From an uncultured Alistipes sp. (lineage in GTDB: Bacteria > Bacteroidota > Bacteroidia > Bacteroidales > Rikenellaceae), in contig NZ_CASFQD010000011.1 in assembly GCF_949296715.1 (NCBI RefSeq), positions 1-38,646 on the forward strand: DNA of 38,646 nucleotides. The letters run 5' to 3'. Below the pieces are notes generated by a model. The model was given only the letters and a program-made list of their open reading frames with translations, was not told where the DNA came from and did no database searches. Position numbers and translations under genes: made by a program. Positions 26,421 through 35,521 of this stretch are shown here, one piece after another. The number at the start of each line of letters is the position of its first letter. The first letter of the stretch is position 1.

Positions 26421-26428
26421 CAAAAATA
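26421..26428 (-). promoter_or_regulatory. -7 element upstream of the U32 gene
   Basis: The minus strand reads TATTTTTG, a match to TAnnTTTG, about 15 bp before the ATG. The -33 box is not clear (TTG only 14 bp away), and the leader would be very short. Confidence 0.35.
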
Positions 26429-26577
26429 GGCAAAAAGCGCCACAATCGCCGTCCCCGAAGTGGGAAAATTGCACCGCACGGCGCCGTCCGCGCTCCCCGC
26501 ATCCGTCCGCAGCCCGCTTCGCCGCGCGAAAAGCGCAAAAAACGGGGCCCGCATGCAACAGTTTGCCGCGAAATTGT

Positions 26578-26585
26578 TAATTTTG
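26578..26585 (+). promoter_or_regulatory. -7 element upstream of serS
   Basis: TAATTTTG matches TAnnTTTG, 37 bp before the serS ATG. A TTTG at 26562-26565 is only 12 bp upstream, shorter than the usual 19-21, so the -33 box is uncertain. Confidence 0.4.
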
Positions 26586-26622
26586 CACTCCGTAACGTGA
26601 AACTTCAAACATACCAGATACC

Positions 26623-27894
26623 ATGCTTACGTTAAAGCAAATCCGCGACGACCGCGAGGCCGCCGTCCGCAAACTCGCCAAGAAGGGCGTGGATGCCGCC
26701 CCCGTCATCGACAAGATCATCGCACTCGACGACCGCCGCAAGGCCATTCAGGTCGAGCTGGACAACACGCTCGCAGCCCAGAACAAGGCCGCCAAGGAGA
26801 TCGGCATGCTCATGGGCCAGGGCCGCCGCGAGGAGGCCGAGGAGCGCAAGCGCTTCGTCGGCGACCTGAAGGAGACCTCGTCGCACCTGCAGACCGAATC
26901 GAAGGAAGTGCAGGAGGCGTTGCAGTCGGCACTCGTCACGCTGCCCAACTTCCCGGCCGACATCGTGCCCGAGGGCAGGACCGCGGCGGACAACCTCGTC
27001 GTGAAACTCGTCGAGAGCTACACGAAGCTGCCCGAAAACCCGCTGCCGCACTGGGAGCTGGCCCGCAAGTACGACATCATCGACTTCGACCTGGGCGTCA
27101 AGCTCACGGGCGCCGGATTCCCCGTCTACAAGGGCAAGGGTGCGCGCCTGCAGCGTGCGCTGATCAACTACTTCCTCGACTGCAACACGAAGGCCGGATA
27201 CCTCGAGGTCGAGCCTCCCGTGATGGTCAACGAGGCCTCGGGCTTCGGCACGGGACAGCTACCCGACAAGGAGGGACAGATGTACCACGCCACGGTCGAC
27301 AACTTCTACCTCATCCCGACGGCCGAGGTCCCCGTGACGAACATCTACCGCGACGTGATCCTCGAGAAGGAGGAGTTCCCCGTCAAGATGACGGCCTACA
27401 CCCCCTGCTTCCGCCGCGAGGCGGGCTCCTACGGCAAGGACGTGCGCGGCCTGAACCGCCTGCACCAGTTCGACAAGGTCGAGATCGTGCAGCTGTCGCT
27501 GCCCGAGGTCTCCTACGAGGCGCTCGACGGCATGGTGGCCCACGTCGAGTCGATCGTCCGGTCGCTCGGCCTGCCCTACCGCATCCTGCGGCTCTGCGGC
27601 GGCGACATGTCCTTCACGTCGGCCCTGACCTACGACTTCGAGGTCTACTCCGAGGCGCAGCAGCGCTGGCTGGAGGTGTCGTCCGTCTCGAACTTCGAGT
27701 CGTTCCAGGCCAACCGCCTCAAGCTGCGCTACCGCGACGAGAACAAGAAGACGCAGCTGGCCCACACGCTCAACGGCTCGTCGCTGGCCCTGCCGCGCAT
27801 CGTGGCCGCGCTGCTCGAGAACAACCAGACGCCCGAAGGAATCCGCATTCCCGAGGTGCTGATTCCCTACACGGGTTTTGATATTATCAAATAA
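26623..27894 (+). CDS. serS: Serine--tRNA ligase
   Basis: 423 residues, the usual length. The N-terminal long coiled-coil arm (about 1-105: LDDRRKAIQVELDNTLAAQNKAAKEIG) binds tRNA-Ser. The class II core has motif 2 (TPCFRREAGSYGKDVRGLNRLHQFDKVE) and motif 3 (LNGSSLALPRIVAALLENNQ). It charges tRNA-Ser, and tRNA-Sec where present, with serine. The frame is intact. The last codons overlap the -33 box of the ferredoxin promoter. It is divergent from the U32 gene. Confidence 0.97.
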   Translation: MLTLKQIRDDREAAVRKLAKKGVDAAPVIDKIIALDDRRKAIQVELDNTLAAQNKAAKEIGMLMGQGRREEAEERKRFVGDLKETSSHLQTESKEVQEALQSALVTLPNFPADIVPEGRTAADNLVVKLVESYTKLPENPLPHWELARKYDIIDFDLGVKLTGAGFPVYKGKGARLQRALINYFLDCNTKAGYLEVEPPVMVNEASGFGTGQLPDKEGQMYHATVDNFYLIPTAEVPVTNIYRDVILEKEEFPVKMTAYTPCFRREAGSYGKDVRGLNRLHQFDKVEIVQLSLPEVSYEALDGMVAHVESIVRSLGLPYRILRLCGGDMSFTSALTYDFEVYSEAQQRWLEVSSVSNFESFQANRLKLRYRDENKKTQLAHTLNGSSLALPRIVAALLENNQTPEGIRIPEVLIPYTGFDIIK

Positions 27895-27907
27895 GTTTTT
27901 ATATTTG
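27877..27907 (+). promoter_or_regulatory. Strong promoter for the ferredoxin gene, inside the end of serS
   Basis: TTTG (27877-27880), a spacer of exactly 19 bp, and TATATTTG (27900-27907) give a full consensus match. The -33 box lies within the last serS codons. The predicted start near 27914 gives a leader of about 33 nt. Confidence 0.78.
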
Positions 27908-27946
27908 CTGTACACAAACACTCATTAACAATAAATTTACAAGACA

Positions 27947-28114
27947 ATGGCTTACAAAATTACCGACGCATGCGTTGCATGCGGTACCTGCATCGGCGAG
28001 TGCCCCGTAGAGGCTATTTCGGCAGGCGATATCTACGTAATCGATCCCGACAAGTGCATCGACTGCGGCACCTGCGCAGGCGTATGCCCGAGCGAGGCAA
28101 TCGTTTCGGAGTAA
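27947..28114 (+). CDS. 2[4Fe-4S] ferredoxin
   Basis: 55 residues, a classic clostridial-type ferredoxin. Two complete motifs are present: CVACGTCIGECP (first cluster) and CIDCGTCAGVCP (second), each C-x2-C-x2-C-x3-C-P. Such ferredoxins carry low-potential electrons, for example from pyruvate:ferredoxin oxidoreductase. The gene has its own strong promoter and a clean terminator, so it is a one-gene unit and likely well expressed. Its intact clusters contrast with the degenerate ferredoxin domain of the Ehr-type complex 6 kb upstream. Whether it serves that complex is not shown. Confidence 0.95.
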   Translation: MAYKITDACVACGTCIGECPVEAISAGDIYVIDPDKCIDCGTCAGVCPSEAIVSE

Positions 28115-28137
28115 CCCTTTCCGGCAAAACGAAACAG

Positions 28138-28167
28138 GCACATTCCGCCCGCGGGATGTGCTTTTTT
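28138..28167 (+). terminator. Rho-independent terminator of the ferredoxin gene
   Basis: GCACATTCC (28138-28146) pairs with GGGATGTGC (28153-28161), with one G-U pair, and is followed by six T. Confidence 0.85.
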
Positions 28168-28178
28168 ATTTCCCGGAC

Positions 28179-28253
28179 ATGACACGCCTGCTGACCCTGC
28201 TGTGCGCCCTGCTGACGGCAGGCTGCACGCCGCAATATTTCATCGGAGAGTGA
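28179..28253 (+). CDS. 24-aa lipoprotein-like mini-ORF
   Basis: ATG at 28179, TGA at 28251-28253, product MTRLLTLLCALLTAGCTPQYF plus three residues (IGE). It consists of a near-perfect lipoprotein signal (charged start, hydrophobic core, lipobox LTAGC) and a mature part of only nine residues. It ends 1 nt before the ATG of the acetyltransferase gene, so translation may be coupled. It could be a real tiny lipopeptide, a leader ORF, or the remnant of a larger lipoprotein gene. Coding status is not proven; composition matches the neighbours. Confidence 0.45.
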   Translation: MTRLLTLLCALLTAGCTPQYFIGE

Positions 28254-28254
28254 T

Positions 28255-28851
28255 ATGAAAAACGAAAACATGGACGATCTTGAACTGATGACCGCAGGCG
28301 CCTGGCTGCGGGCTGCAACGCCGCAGATCGGCGAAGCGCTGCTGCGCACGCGCGAGGAGGTATTCCGCCTCAACGCCCTGCCGCCCTCGGCCGCGGCGGA
28401 ACGCGACGCGATCCTGCGCCGCCTGCTCGGGCGCCTCGGCACGCACTACAGCATCCTCTCGCCTTTCCACTGCGACTTCGGCGCGCAGATTTCGATCGGC
28501 GACCACTTCTACGCGAACTTCAACCTCACGATCCTCGACGAGGCGCCCGTCACGATCGGCGACCACGTCTACATCGGTCCCGACACGGGCATCTACACCG
28601 TGAGCCACGCCCTCGTTGCCGAACAGCGCAACGAGGGCATCATGCGCTCGCTGCCCGTCACAATCGGCAACAACGTCTGGATCGGGGGCCACGTGACCAT
28701 CTTGCAGGGGGTGACGATCGGCGACGGCGCCGTGATCGCTGCCGGGAGCGTCGTCACGCACGACATCCCCGCCGGGATGATTGCCGCAGGCTCGCCCTGC
28801 CGCGTCCTGCGCCCCGTCGGCGAGAAGGACAGCGTCGTGCCCGTGCGCTGA
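28255..28851 (+). CDS. Sugar O-acetyltransferase (maltose/galactoside acetyltransferase family)
   Basis: 198 residues. An N-terminal helical Mac-type domain (about 1-60, TAGAWLRAATPQIGEALLRTREEVFRLN) is followed by left-handed beta-helix hexapeptide repeats (ISIGDHFYANFNLTILDEAPVTIGDHVYIGP, VTIGNNVWIGGHVTILQGVTIGDGAVIAAGSVVTHDIPAG). The catalytic His in YTVSHAL fits. The family moves acetyl from acetyl-CoA to sugar hydroxyls. The physiological acceptor is unknown. It follows the mini-ORF by 1 nt. No clear terminator: the next 110 bp hold short direct repeats. Confidence 0.9.
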   Translation: MKNENMDDLELMTAGAWLRAATPQIGEALLRTREEVFRLNALPPSAAAERDAILRRLLGRLGTHYSILSPFHCDFGAQISIGDHFYANFNLTILDEAPVTIGDHVYIGPDTGIYTVSHALVAEQRNEGIMRSLPVTIGNNVWIGGHVTILQGVTIGDGAVIAAGSVVTHDIPAGMIAAGSPCRVLRPVGEKDSVVPVR

Positions 28852-28867
28852 CTGCGCCGCGGAATTT

Positions 28868-28940
28868 CCCGCAGTAGCAGACCCGCAGCAGCAGACCCGC
28901 AGGCCCGCAACACACAGCCGCGGCACCCAACCGCGGCACC
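28868..28940. repeat. Short direct repeats in the convergent spacer
   Basis: Two copies of a 14-bp unit, CCCGCAGTAGCAGA (28868-28881) and CCCGCAGCAGCAGA (28882-28895), then further CCCGCA units and two copies of CCGCGGCACC (28918 and 28931). The second pair could form a CCGCGG hairpin between the converging acetyltransferase and namZ genes. Confidence 0.6.
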
Positions 28941-28965
28941 CCGCCGCAACATCCAGCCCCGGCCG

Positions 28966-30174
28966 TTATTCGTAGAGCAGGTAGCGCGCCCGCAGCGTGC
29001 GGTAGCGCACAAGGTCATCGACCCAGCGGGCACGGATCTCCTCCTCCGAAGCGCCGGCAAGGATCATCTCCCGCACATAGCCCGCGCCGATCAGTTTCTC
29101 GAACATCGGCGTGAAGAAGCGTTCGCCCATCCCCAGGTTGCGGCAGGCGGCGATCAACCACCGGAGCGACAGCCCCACGCCGCGCGCCTCCTCCAACGGC
29201 ATCAAGCTCAAATCCTCGCCGCGGCACTCCTCGCCCTCGAGCGGCGGGTGCTTGGCCCCGGCCGTCGGGCGGGGCGTGAAGCGGTCTGTCCAGGCCGTGC
29301 CGCGAAGCGCCGGGTGGCCGTAGCACTCGAACGGGCGGTCCGTGCCGCGCCCCACGCTCACGGGCGTCCCCTCGAAGAGGCAGAGCGACGGGTAGAGGTA
29401 GACGGCGCGCTGCGTCGGCAGGTTGGGCGACGGCGCCACGGGCAGCAGATACTCCGTGGCATGGGTGTAGTTGCGGCACGCGACGACCGTCAGCCGGCAC
29501 GGGGCGCACCACCCCTCACCGACGGCCATGCGGGCGATCTCGCCCATCGTCAGCCCGTGCAGCACGGGGATAGGCAGCGCCCCGACGCCCGAAGCGTAGC
29601 GCATGTCGAGCAGCGGACCGTCGATCTTCTCGCCGTGGGGGTTCGGGCGATCCAGCACGATGACCTCGTGCCCGTAGTCGGCGCAGGCCTCCATCATGCG
29701 CAGCATGGCGATGTAGTAGGTGTAGAAGCGCAGCCCGACATCCTGCATGTCGACCACCAGCACGTCGAACGACCGCATCGCCTCGTCCGAGGGACGGCGC
29801 ATGTTGCCGTCGTAGAGCGAGCGGATCGGAATGCCCGTGCGCGCATCGACCGAGCTGGAGACATGTTCGCCGGCATCGGCCGTGCCACGGAATCCGTGTT
29901 CGGGCGAGAAGATCGCCCCGACGTCGAAGCCCCGCGCATGGAGCAGGTCGACCAGGTGCACCCGCCCCGCGGCATCGGTCGCGACGGGCCGACCCGCACG
30001 GTCCACGACGCCGGGCAGCTCCGCCACGGAGGTATGGTTGGCCAGCACGGCGACGCGCCGCCCGGCCAGCAGCGGGAAATAGCGGGCCGTGTCGGTCATG
30101 CCGACCAGCACGGGGGTGCGGGCCGCGACATCGAACGCCGCCAGCACGCAACAGATCAGGAGCAGTCGTTTCAT
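28966..30174 (-). CDS. namZ: DUF1343 protein, exo-beta-N-acetylmuramidase NamZ-like
   Basis: 402 residues from the ATG at 30174. The N-terminus (MKRLLLICCVLAAFDVAA) is a cleavable signal peptide, so the protein is probably periplasmic. Family hallmarks are GRRVAVLANHTSV, IFSPEHGFRG, the VVDMQDVGLRFYTY segment, VLDRPNPHG and PSLCLFEGTPVSVGRGTDRPFE. DUF1343 members are now known as NamZ (GH171), which release N-acetylmuramic acid from the ends of peptidoglycan fragments during cell-wall recycling. It stands alone here, without MurNAc kinase or etherase genes in the window. A minus-strand -7 element TATCTTTG (complement of 30193-30200) lies about 20 bp upstream. Confidence 0.9.
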   Translation of the reverse strand: MKRLLLICCVLAAFDVAARTPVLVGMTDTARYFPLLAGRRVAVLANHTSVAELPGVVDRAGRPVATDAAGRVHLVDLLHARGFDVGAIFSPEHGFRGTADAGEHVSSSVDARTGIPIRSLYDGNMRRPSDEAMRSFDVLVVDMQDVGLRFYTYYIAMLRMMEACADYGHEVIVLDRPNPHGEKIDGPLLDMRYASGVGALPIPVLHGLTMGEIARMAVGEGWCAPCRLTVVACRNYTHATEYLLPVAPSPNLPTQRAVYLYPSLCLFEGTPVSVGRGTDRPFECYGHPALRGTAWTDRFTPRPTAGAKHPPLEGEECRGEDLSLMPLEEARGVGLSLRWLIAACRNLGMGERFFTPMFEKLIGAGYVREMILAGASEEEIRARWVDDLVRYRTLRARYLLYE

Positions 30175-30192
30175 AATGCAGGGATGATGATA

Positions 30193-30200
30193 CAAAGATA
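30193..30200 (-). promoter_or_regulatory. -7 element upstream of namZ
   Basis: The minus strand reads TATCTTTG, a match to TAnnTTTG. No clear -33 box is found 19-21 bp upstream. Confidence 0.4.
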
Positions 30201-30275
30201 GGATTTTCCGCCGGATTCGCGCAGGCGGTTATGCATTTCGGGCGAAATCCGCATCTTAAGGAAAAACACACCGCC

Positions 30276-31166
30276 ATGCTGACATTCATCAGAAAGAGCC
30301 TACCGGCACTCTGCCTGCTGCTCGCCGCAACCGGAGCCCGCGGCCAGCTCCCGGAGGAGGAAAAGCGCCGTATCGGGGAGTTAACGTCCCGATTTGCCGA
30401 GGCGCTTCAGGCACCGGACGAAAGCCTGCTCGACGCCTTCTTCGAGCGCTGGCAGCGGCAGGAGCTGACAATCGGTGCCGGGGAGCCGCTTATCGACACC
30501 CTCTACTGGCTGGCCACCGACACCGTCACCCTGAAGCGGCTCGGGATCGGCAGGATCATACCGCGGCCCAGGTCCCGTTACGACATCCTGCCGCAGACGA
30601 AGTACTACATCCTTCCCGATACGCTGCAACTGACCGACATCCACAGGATCGACGGGGACCGGATGACCCTTGCCGACCGGCTCGACACCCTGCCAGGCGG
30701 GCGGATGGAAGTCATCAACAGCAGACAATACACGGTATCCGGAATCCCCTTTTTCCCGCGTTCCCGGCATCCGGAGCGGACACGCTACCTGACACGGGTC
30801 TACCAACACGCCGTCAGGGATGCGATCGACTCGGTGTGGGCCCTGACCTGTCAGAAAGCCTACAGCGAGGAGGTCGAGGAAAAAGGCAAGGAACTGCTGC
30901 GTCGGATGGACGAGCGGATTACCGGGCTGATTCCATACAATTCATACAACTGGGAGCTCGAATTCTATCCGGAGGCCTGCGTCCAGTATATCGCCGTGAA
31001 CGAAAGCCGCAGCAGGGCCGCCGCGGGAATCATTCTGCAAAGCACGATATACAGCGGCCGCTACAAGACCTTCCGGGTGGACCTTGCGCCCGACGGCAAC
31101 GGAGCGTGGCACGCCGTGCGGCTGGCCGACACGGGAGAACTCTACATACATATCGACTTTTTCTGA
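30276..31166 (+). CDS. Secreted protein of unknown function
   Basis: 296 residues from the ATG at 30276, chosen because it gives a signal peptide (MLTFIRKSLPALCLLLAATGARG, cleavage before Gln); an in-frame ATG at 30231 would add 15 polar residues. The mature part starts with a charged helical segment (LPEEEKRRIGELTSRFAEAL). It has proline/arginine-rich stretches (IIPRPRSRYDILPQTKYYILPDT), and the C-terminal third (YNWELEFYPEACVQYIAVNES ... TGELYIHIDFF) looks like beta strands of a compact domain. I recognise no family. It is divergent from namZ and followed directly by six 9-bp repeats. Confidence 0.7.
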   Translation: MLTFIRKSLPALCLLLAATGARGQLPEEEKRRIGELTSRFAEALQAPDESLLDAFFERWQRQELTIGAGEPLIDTLYWLATDTVTLKRLGIGRIIPRPRSRYDILPQTKYYILPDTLQLTDIHRIDGDRMTLADRLDTLPGGRMEVINSRQYTVSGIPFFPRSRHPERTRYLTRVYQHAVRDAIDSVWALTCQKAYSEEVEEKGKELLRRMDERITGLIPYNSYNWELEFYPEACVQYIAVNESRSRAAAGIILQSTIYSGRYKTFRVDLAPDGNGAWHAVRLADTGELYIHIDFF

Positions 31167-31218
31167 CCCGTCGCACCCGTCACACCCGTCACACCCGTCA
31201 CACCTGCCGCACCCGCCG
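31165..31218 (+). repeat. 9-bp tandem repeat, 6 units (CACCCGTCA core)
   Basis: Units GACCCGTCG, CACCCGTCA (three exact copies), CACCTGCCG and CACCCGCCG run from the stop codon of the secreted-protein gene into the spacer. Confidence 0.85.
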
Positions 31219-31226
31219 CATGGGAA

Positions 31227-31258
31227 GGCCCTTCTTCCGGAGCAACCGGAGAAGGGCC
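31227..31258. terminator. Hairpin between converging genes, possible terminator
   Basis: GGCCCTTCTTCCGG (31227-31240) pairs with CCGGAGAAGGGCC (31246-31258) apart from one bulged T. The long stem suits a terminator for both genes, but neither side has a proper T-run. Confidence 0.45.
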
Positions 31259-31364
31259 CAAATCATATACACGATATCACGGCAACGCACCGCAAAGGGC
31301 CGTTTCGGTGAGCCCGCGCTCCGACGGAAAGGCTCCGCGAAGCATCCCCGGGGCAGTCCGGCCG

Positions 31365-32477
<1,113 letters not shown>

Positions 32478-32487
32478 ATCGTCGTTG

Positions 32488-33123
32488 TCAGAATGTCATC
32501 TTCAGTTTCCGTGCAGCAAACTCCAGAATGAAGTCCGCCGTCGCCTCGTCGCCCAGCGGCGAGGTGTTCACGCACAGGTCATAGCTTGCCGCGGCGCCCC
32601 ACGTCCGCAGGCTGTAGTAGTTGTAGTAGTCGGCACGGCTGGCGTCGCCACGCTCCATCATCGTGCGGGCCTCGTCCTCCGTGCAGCCTGTCCGCGTGCA
32701 GATGCGCCGCACGCGGTCGTCGTCGTTCGCCGTGATGAAGACGCTGACCGCCCGCGGATGGTCGCGCAGGATGTAGTCCGCACAGCGCCCCACGAAGATG
32801 CACGACTCGCGCGAGGCAAGGTCGCGGATTACGTCGCTCTGCACCTTGAAGAGGGCGTCGTTCGACAGCACGTTGTTCACGCTGCCCATGTCGGCGCCGA
32901 AGGGCGAGCGCAGGTAGGCAATCATCGTCGCGAAGACGCCGCGGCCCTGCTTCTCGTCGACCTTTTCGAAACAGGCGGGGCAGAGGCCGCTCTGCTTGGC
33001 GGCCAGTGTCAGCAGCTCCTTGTCGTAGAGACGGATGCCCAGCCGACGCGAGATGATCTCGCCGACGACGCGGCCGCCGCTGCCCAGCTGGCGGCCGATA
33101 TTTATCACGAACAGCTCTTTCAT
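32488..33123 (-). CDS. Cytidylate kinase-like protein
   Basis: 211 residues of the Cytidylate_kin2 (AAA_26) family: P-loop NIGRQLGSGGRVVGE near the start, IRLYDKELL, the VGRCADYIL segment and the arginine-rich lid (DDDRVRRICTRTGCTEDEA). The family is related to CMP kinase, but its substrate is not established, and many Bacteroidales carry it in addition to true Cmk. The start overlaps the stop of the MATE gene by 4 bp (ATGA) and prfB follows after 10 bp, so translation is probably coupled. Confidence 0.85.
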   Translation of the reverse strand: MKELFVINIGRQLGSGGRVVGEIISRRLGIRLYDKELLTLAAKQSGLCPACFEKVDEKQGRGVFATMIAYLRSPFGADMGSVNNVLSNDALFKVQSDVIRDLASRESCIFVGRCADYILRDHPRAVSVFITANDDDRVRRICTRTGCTEDEARTMMERGDASRADYYNYYSLRTWGAAASYDLCVNTSPLGDEATADFILEFAARKLKMTF

Positions 33124-34529
33124 AACGCAGCAGGTTTGTTGTCATCGGAGCGGGCCGCCAGTTCGGCCCGGAATTTCCGCAACTGGTATGTCAGCATGAA
33201 GAAGGCCACGACCGTAGCGAGGAGGTCCGAGAGCGGCATGGCGCACCAGACGCCCCAGCTGCCGTCCCACGGCGTCGAGACCTCGAAGAAATGGGGCAGG
33301 AAGAGCAGCCCCGGCATGAGGAAGAGCAGCTGGCGCGAAAGCGACATGAAGATTGCCTTGCCGGCCATGCCGATGCTCTGGAAGAAGTTGGTCGCCACCA
33401 TCTGGAAGCCGACGATCGGGAAGAAGATGAAGACGATACGCATGCCCTCGACCGAGAGGCGGATCAGCTCCTCGTCCGTCGTGAAGAGCGACACGGCCAG
33501 CCGCGGCGCGAACTCCCCGACGAGGAATCCCGCCGTCGTGATGCCGACCGCGCAGATAATCGTCAGCTTCAGCACCCGCAGCACGCGGTCGTACTGCCGC
33601 GCGCCGAAGTTGTAGCCCGCAATGGGCTGCATGCCTTGGTTGACGCCCATGACGATCATCACGAAGACGAAGGCCAGGCGGTTCACGATGCCGTAGGCGC
33701 CGATCATCAGGTCGCCGCCGTAGGTCTTCAGCCCCTTGTTGATGAGGATGACGATGAAGCAGGCCGTGAGGTTCATCAGGAAGGGCGACATGCCGATCGA
33801 GATCACGTCGCGCACGATGCGGCGGCGCAGGCGGTAGATGCCGCGCTGGAAGTGGATCAGCTCCGAGCGGTCCGAGAGCAGGCGGAACTGCCACATCAGC
33901 GAGATGATCTGCGCCAGCACCGTGGCGATGGCCGCGCCGCGGATGCCCCACTCGAAGCCGTAGATGAAGAGCGGGTCGAGGATCGCATTGATGATGACGG
34001 TGTTGATCGTGGCGTACATCGCCTTGCGGGGGTGTCCCGAGGCGCGCAGCACGGAGTTCAGGCCGAGGTACATGTGCGTCACGACGTTGCCCAGCAGGAT
34101 GACGGTCATGTATTCGCGGGCGTAGCCGATCGTCGCGTCGCTTGCGCCGAAGAAGTAGAGGATCGGGTCGAGGAAGAGCAGCGCCACGAGCCCGAAGCCC
34201 ACGCCCAGCAGCAGGTTGAGCATCACGACGTTGCCCAGCACGTTCTGCGCCGTGGCGTAGTCGCGCTGCCCGAGCCGCATGGAGATGAGCGTCGCGGCGC
34301 CCACGCCCACGAGCGAGCCGAACGCCGCGGCGAGGTTCATCAGCGGGAAAGTCAGCGCCAGGCCCGAGATGGCCAGCGGCCCCACGCCGTGGCCGATGAA
34401 GATGCTGTCGACCATGTTGTAGAGCGACGAGGCGGTCATGGCGACCACCGCTGGCACGGCATACTGCATGAGCAGCTTGCGGATACGCTCCGTCCCGAGC
34501 TCCATCGCAGCCGATTTCAATTCTGCCAT
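33120..34529 (-). CDS. MATE family efflux transporter
   Basis: 469 residues with about 12 hydrophobic segments in two halves. The start (IRKLLMQYAVPAVVAMTASSLYNMVDSIFIGHGVGPLAISGLAL) is typical of the MepA/NorM-type MATE branch. The matching second-half segment is MSPFLMNLTACFIVILINKGL, with the conserved GMQPIAGYNFGAR. MATE proteins export drugs or metabolites with Na+ or H+. The substrate is unknown. It is the middle gene of the operon: 4 bp after the PfkB-type kinase, overlapping the cytidylate-kinase-like gene. It has no local regulator. Confidence 0.9.
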   Translation of the reverse strand: MAELKSAAMELGTERIRKLLMQYAVPAVVAMTASSLYNMVDSIFIGHGVGPLAISGLALTFPLMNLAAAFGSLVGVGAATLISMRLGQRDYATAQNVLGNVVMLNLLLGVGFGLVALLFLDPILYFFGASDATIGYAREYMTVILLGNVVTHMYLGLNSVLRASGHPRKAMYATINTVIINAILDPLFIYGFEWGIRGAAIATVLAQIISLMWQFRLLSDRSELIHFQRGIYRLRRRIVRDVISIGMSPFLMNLTACFIVILINKGLKTYGGDLMIGAYGIVNRLAFVFVMIVMGVNQGMQPIAGYNFGARQYDRVLRVLKLTIICAVGITTAGFLVGEFAPRLAVSLFTTDEELIRLSVEGMRIVFIFFPIVGFQMVATNFFQSIGMAGKAIFMSLSRQLLFLMPGLLFLPHFFEVSTPWDGSWGVWCAMPLSDLLATVVAFFMLTYQLRKFRAELAARSDDNKPAAL

Positions 34530-34533
34530 AATT

Positions 34534-35511
34534 CTAATTTTGGGTCAGAAACATGTCCCGTGCCCCGGCCGGATAGTCCGGCGTGGCACTCTCACAACCG
34601 CACACGAAGGCTGCGACCTTCGAGGCGAAACGCTGGGCCGACACCGTGTCGCCGCCCAGCAGCATCATGGCGCAGAAGGCGCCCGTGAAGGAGTCGCCGG
34701 CACCCACCGTGTCGACGGGCTTCACCCGCTCCGACGGCGGAATCCGGTAGCAGGCTGTCTGCGTGCGCGTGAAGACGCGGCTGCCCGCGCCGCCCTCGGT
34801 CAGGATGACCGTTCCGAGCCGAGCATGCGTCGCAAGCAGGTCGCGGCACAGGGTCTCCGCATCACCGGCAAGCGGGCGCCCGGTCAGGCAGGCGGCCACG
34901 GAGGGAGCCTCCTCGTCGCTTATCTTCAGGATGTTGCAGCGCCGGATGGACTCCGTCAGCACCTCGCGCGAATAGTAGTTTTGCCGGATGTTGACGTCGA
35001 ATACCCGCAGCGTCGGGCGCCCCGAAGCGATCATTGCGTCGAGAAAGCGGCAGACGACGCCGTGCGTCGCGGCGCTGCGCTGTGCGAGCGAGCCGAAGCA
35101 GACGACGTCGCAACACGCGGCCAGCCGCTCCGTTTCGGGCGACCAGACGAGGGCGTCCCACGCTCCCGGCAGGATTTCGTAAGTATTGACGCCGGCCTCG
35201 TCGCGCCGCTTGTCGACCAGTCCCGTCGGGAGGTCCGCCACGCGGGTCAGCACGGCGCCGAGACCGCGCCGGCCGAGTTCGTCCAGCACCCGTGCGCCCC
35301 ACGCATCGGGCCGCCCGTCCCTGTCCGAGCCGATGGCGCTGACCACGTGCGATTCGATCCGGGCGTCGGGCGCCAGCAGCGACGCGCAGCGCAGGAAATG
35401 ATAGGCGAAGTTCGCGGGGGCGCCGCCGAACGTGCAGGCGACGCTCACCGTATCGCGGTCGAAGAGCACCTCTCCCAGACCTGCGGCAACGATATGACAG
35501 GTTCTCTGCAT
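34534..35511 (-). CDS. PfkB family sugar kinase (fructokinase-like)
   Basis: 325 residues. N-terminal GLGEVLFDRD and the substrate-binding FGGAPANFAYH segment suggest a fructokinase-like branch. The PfkB signature DTVGAGDSFTGAF starts at Asp267 and contains the anion-hole GAGD and the catalytic Asp. ATP-dependent phosphorylation of a sugar, probably fructose, in the cytoplasm is inferred. The gene lies 10 bp after cysS and 4 bp before the MATE gene, an odd mix of functions that suggests an operon of convenience. Confidence 0.88.
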   Translation of the reverse strand: MQRTCHIVAAGLGEVLFDRDTVSVACTFGGAPANFAYHFLRCASLLAPDARIESHVVSAIGSDRDGRPDAWGARVLDELGRRGLGAVLTRVADLPTGLVDKRRDEAGVNTYEILPGAWDALVWSPETERLAACCDVVCFGSLAQRSAATHGVVCRFLDAMIASGRPTLRVFDVNIRQNYYSREVLTESIRRCNILKISDEEAPSVAACLTGRPLAGDAETLCRDLLATHARLGTVILTEGGAGSRVFTRTQTACYRIPPSERVKPVDTVGAGDSFTGAFCAMMLLGGDTVSAQRFASKVAAFVCGCESATPDYPAGARDMFLTQN

Positions 35512-35521
35512 GACCCGTCCG

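Noticed and set aside
26405..26608. Longer N-terminus of the U32 protein
   Set aside because: The extra residues do not match the family start MKRIELLAPA and would cover the -7 element and most of the divergent promoter region with serS.
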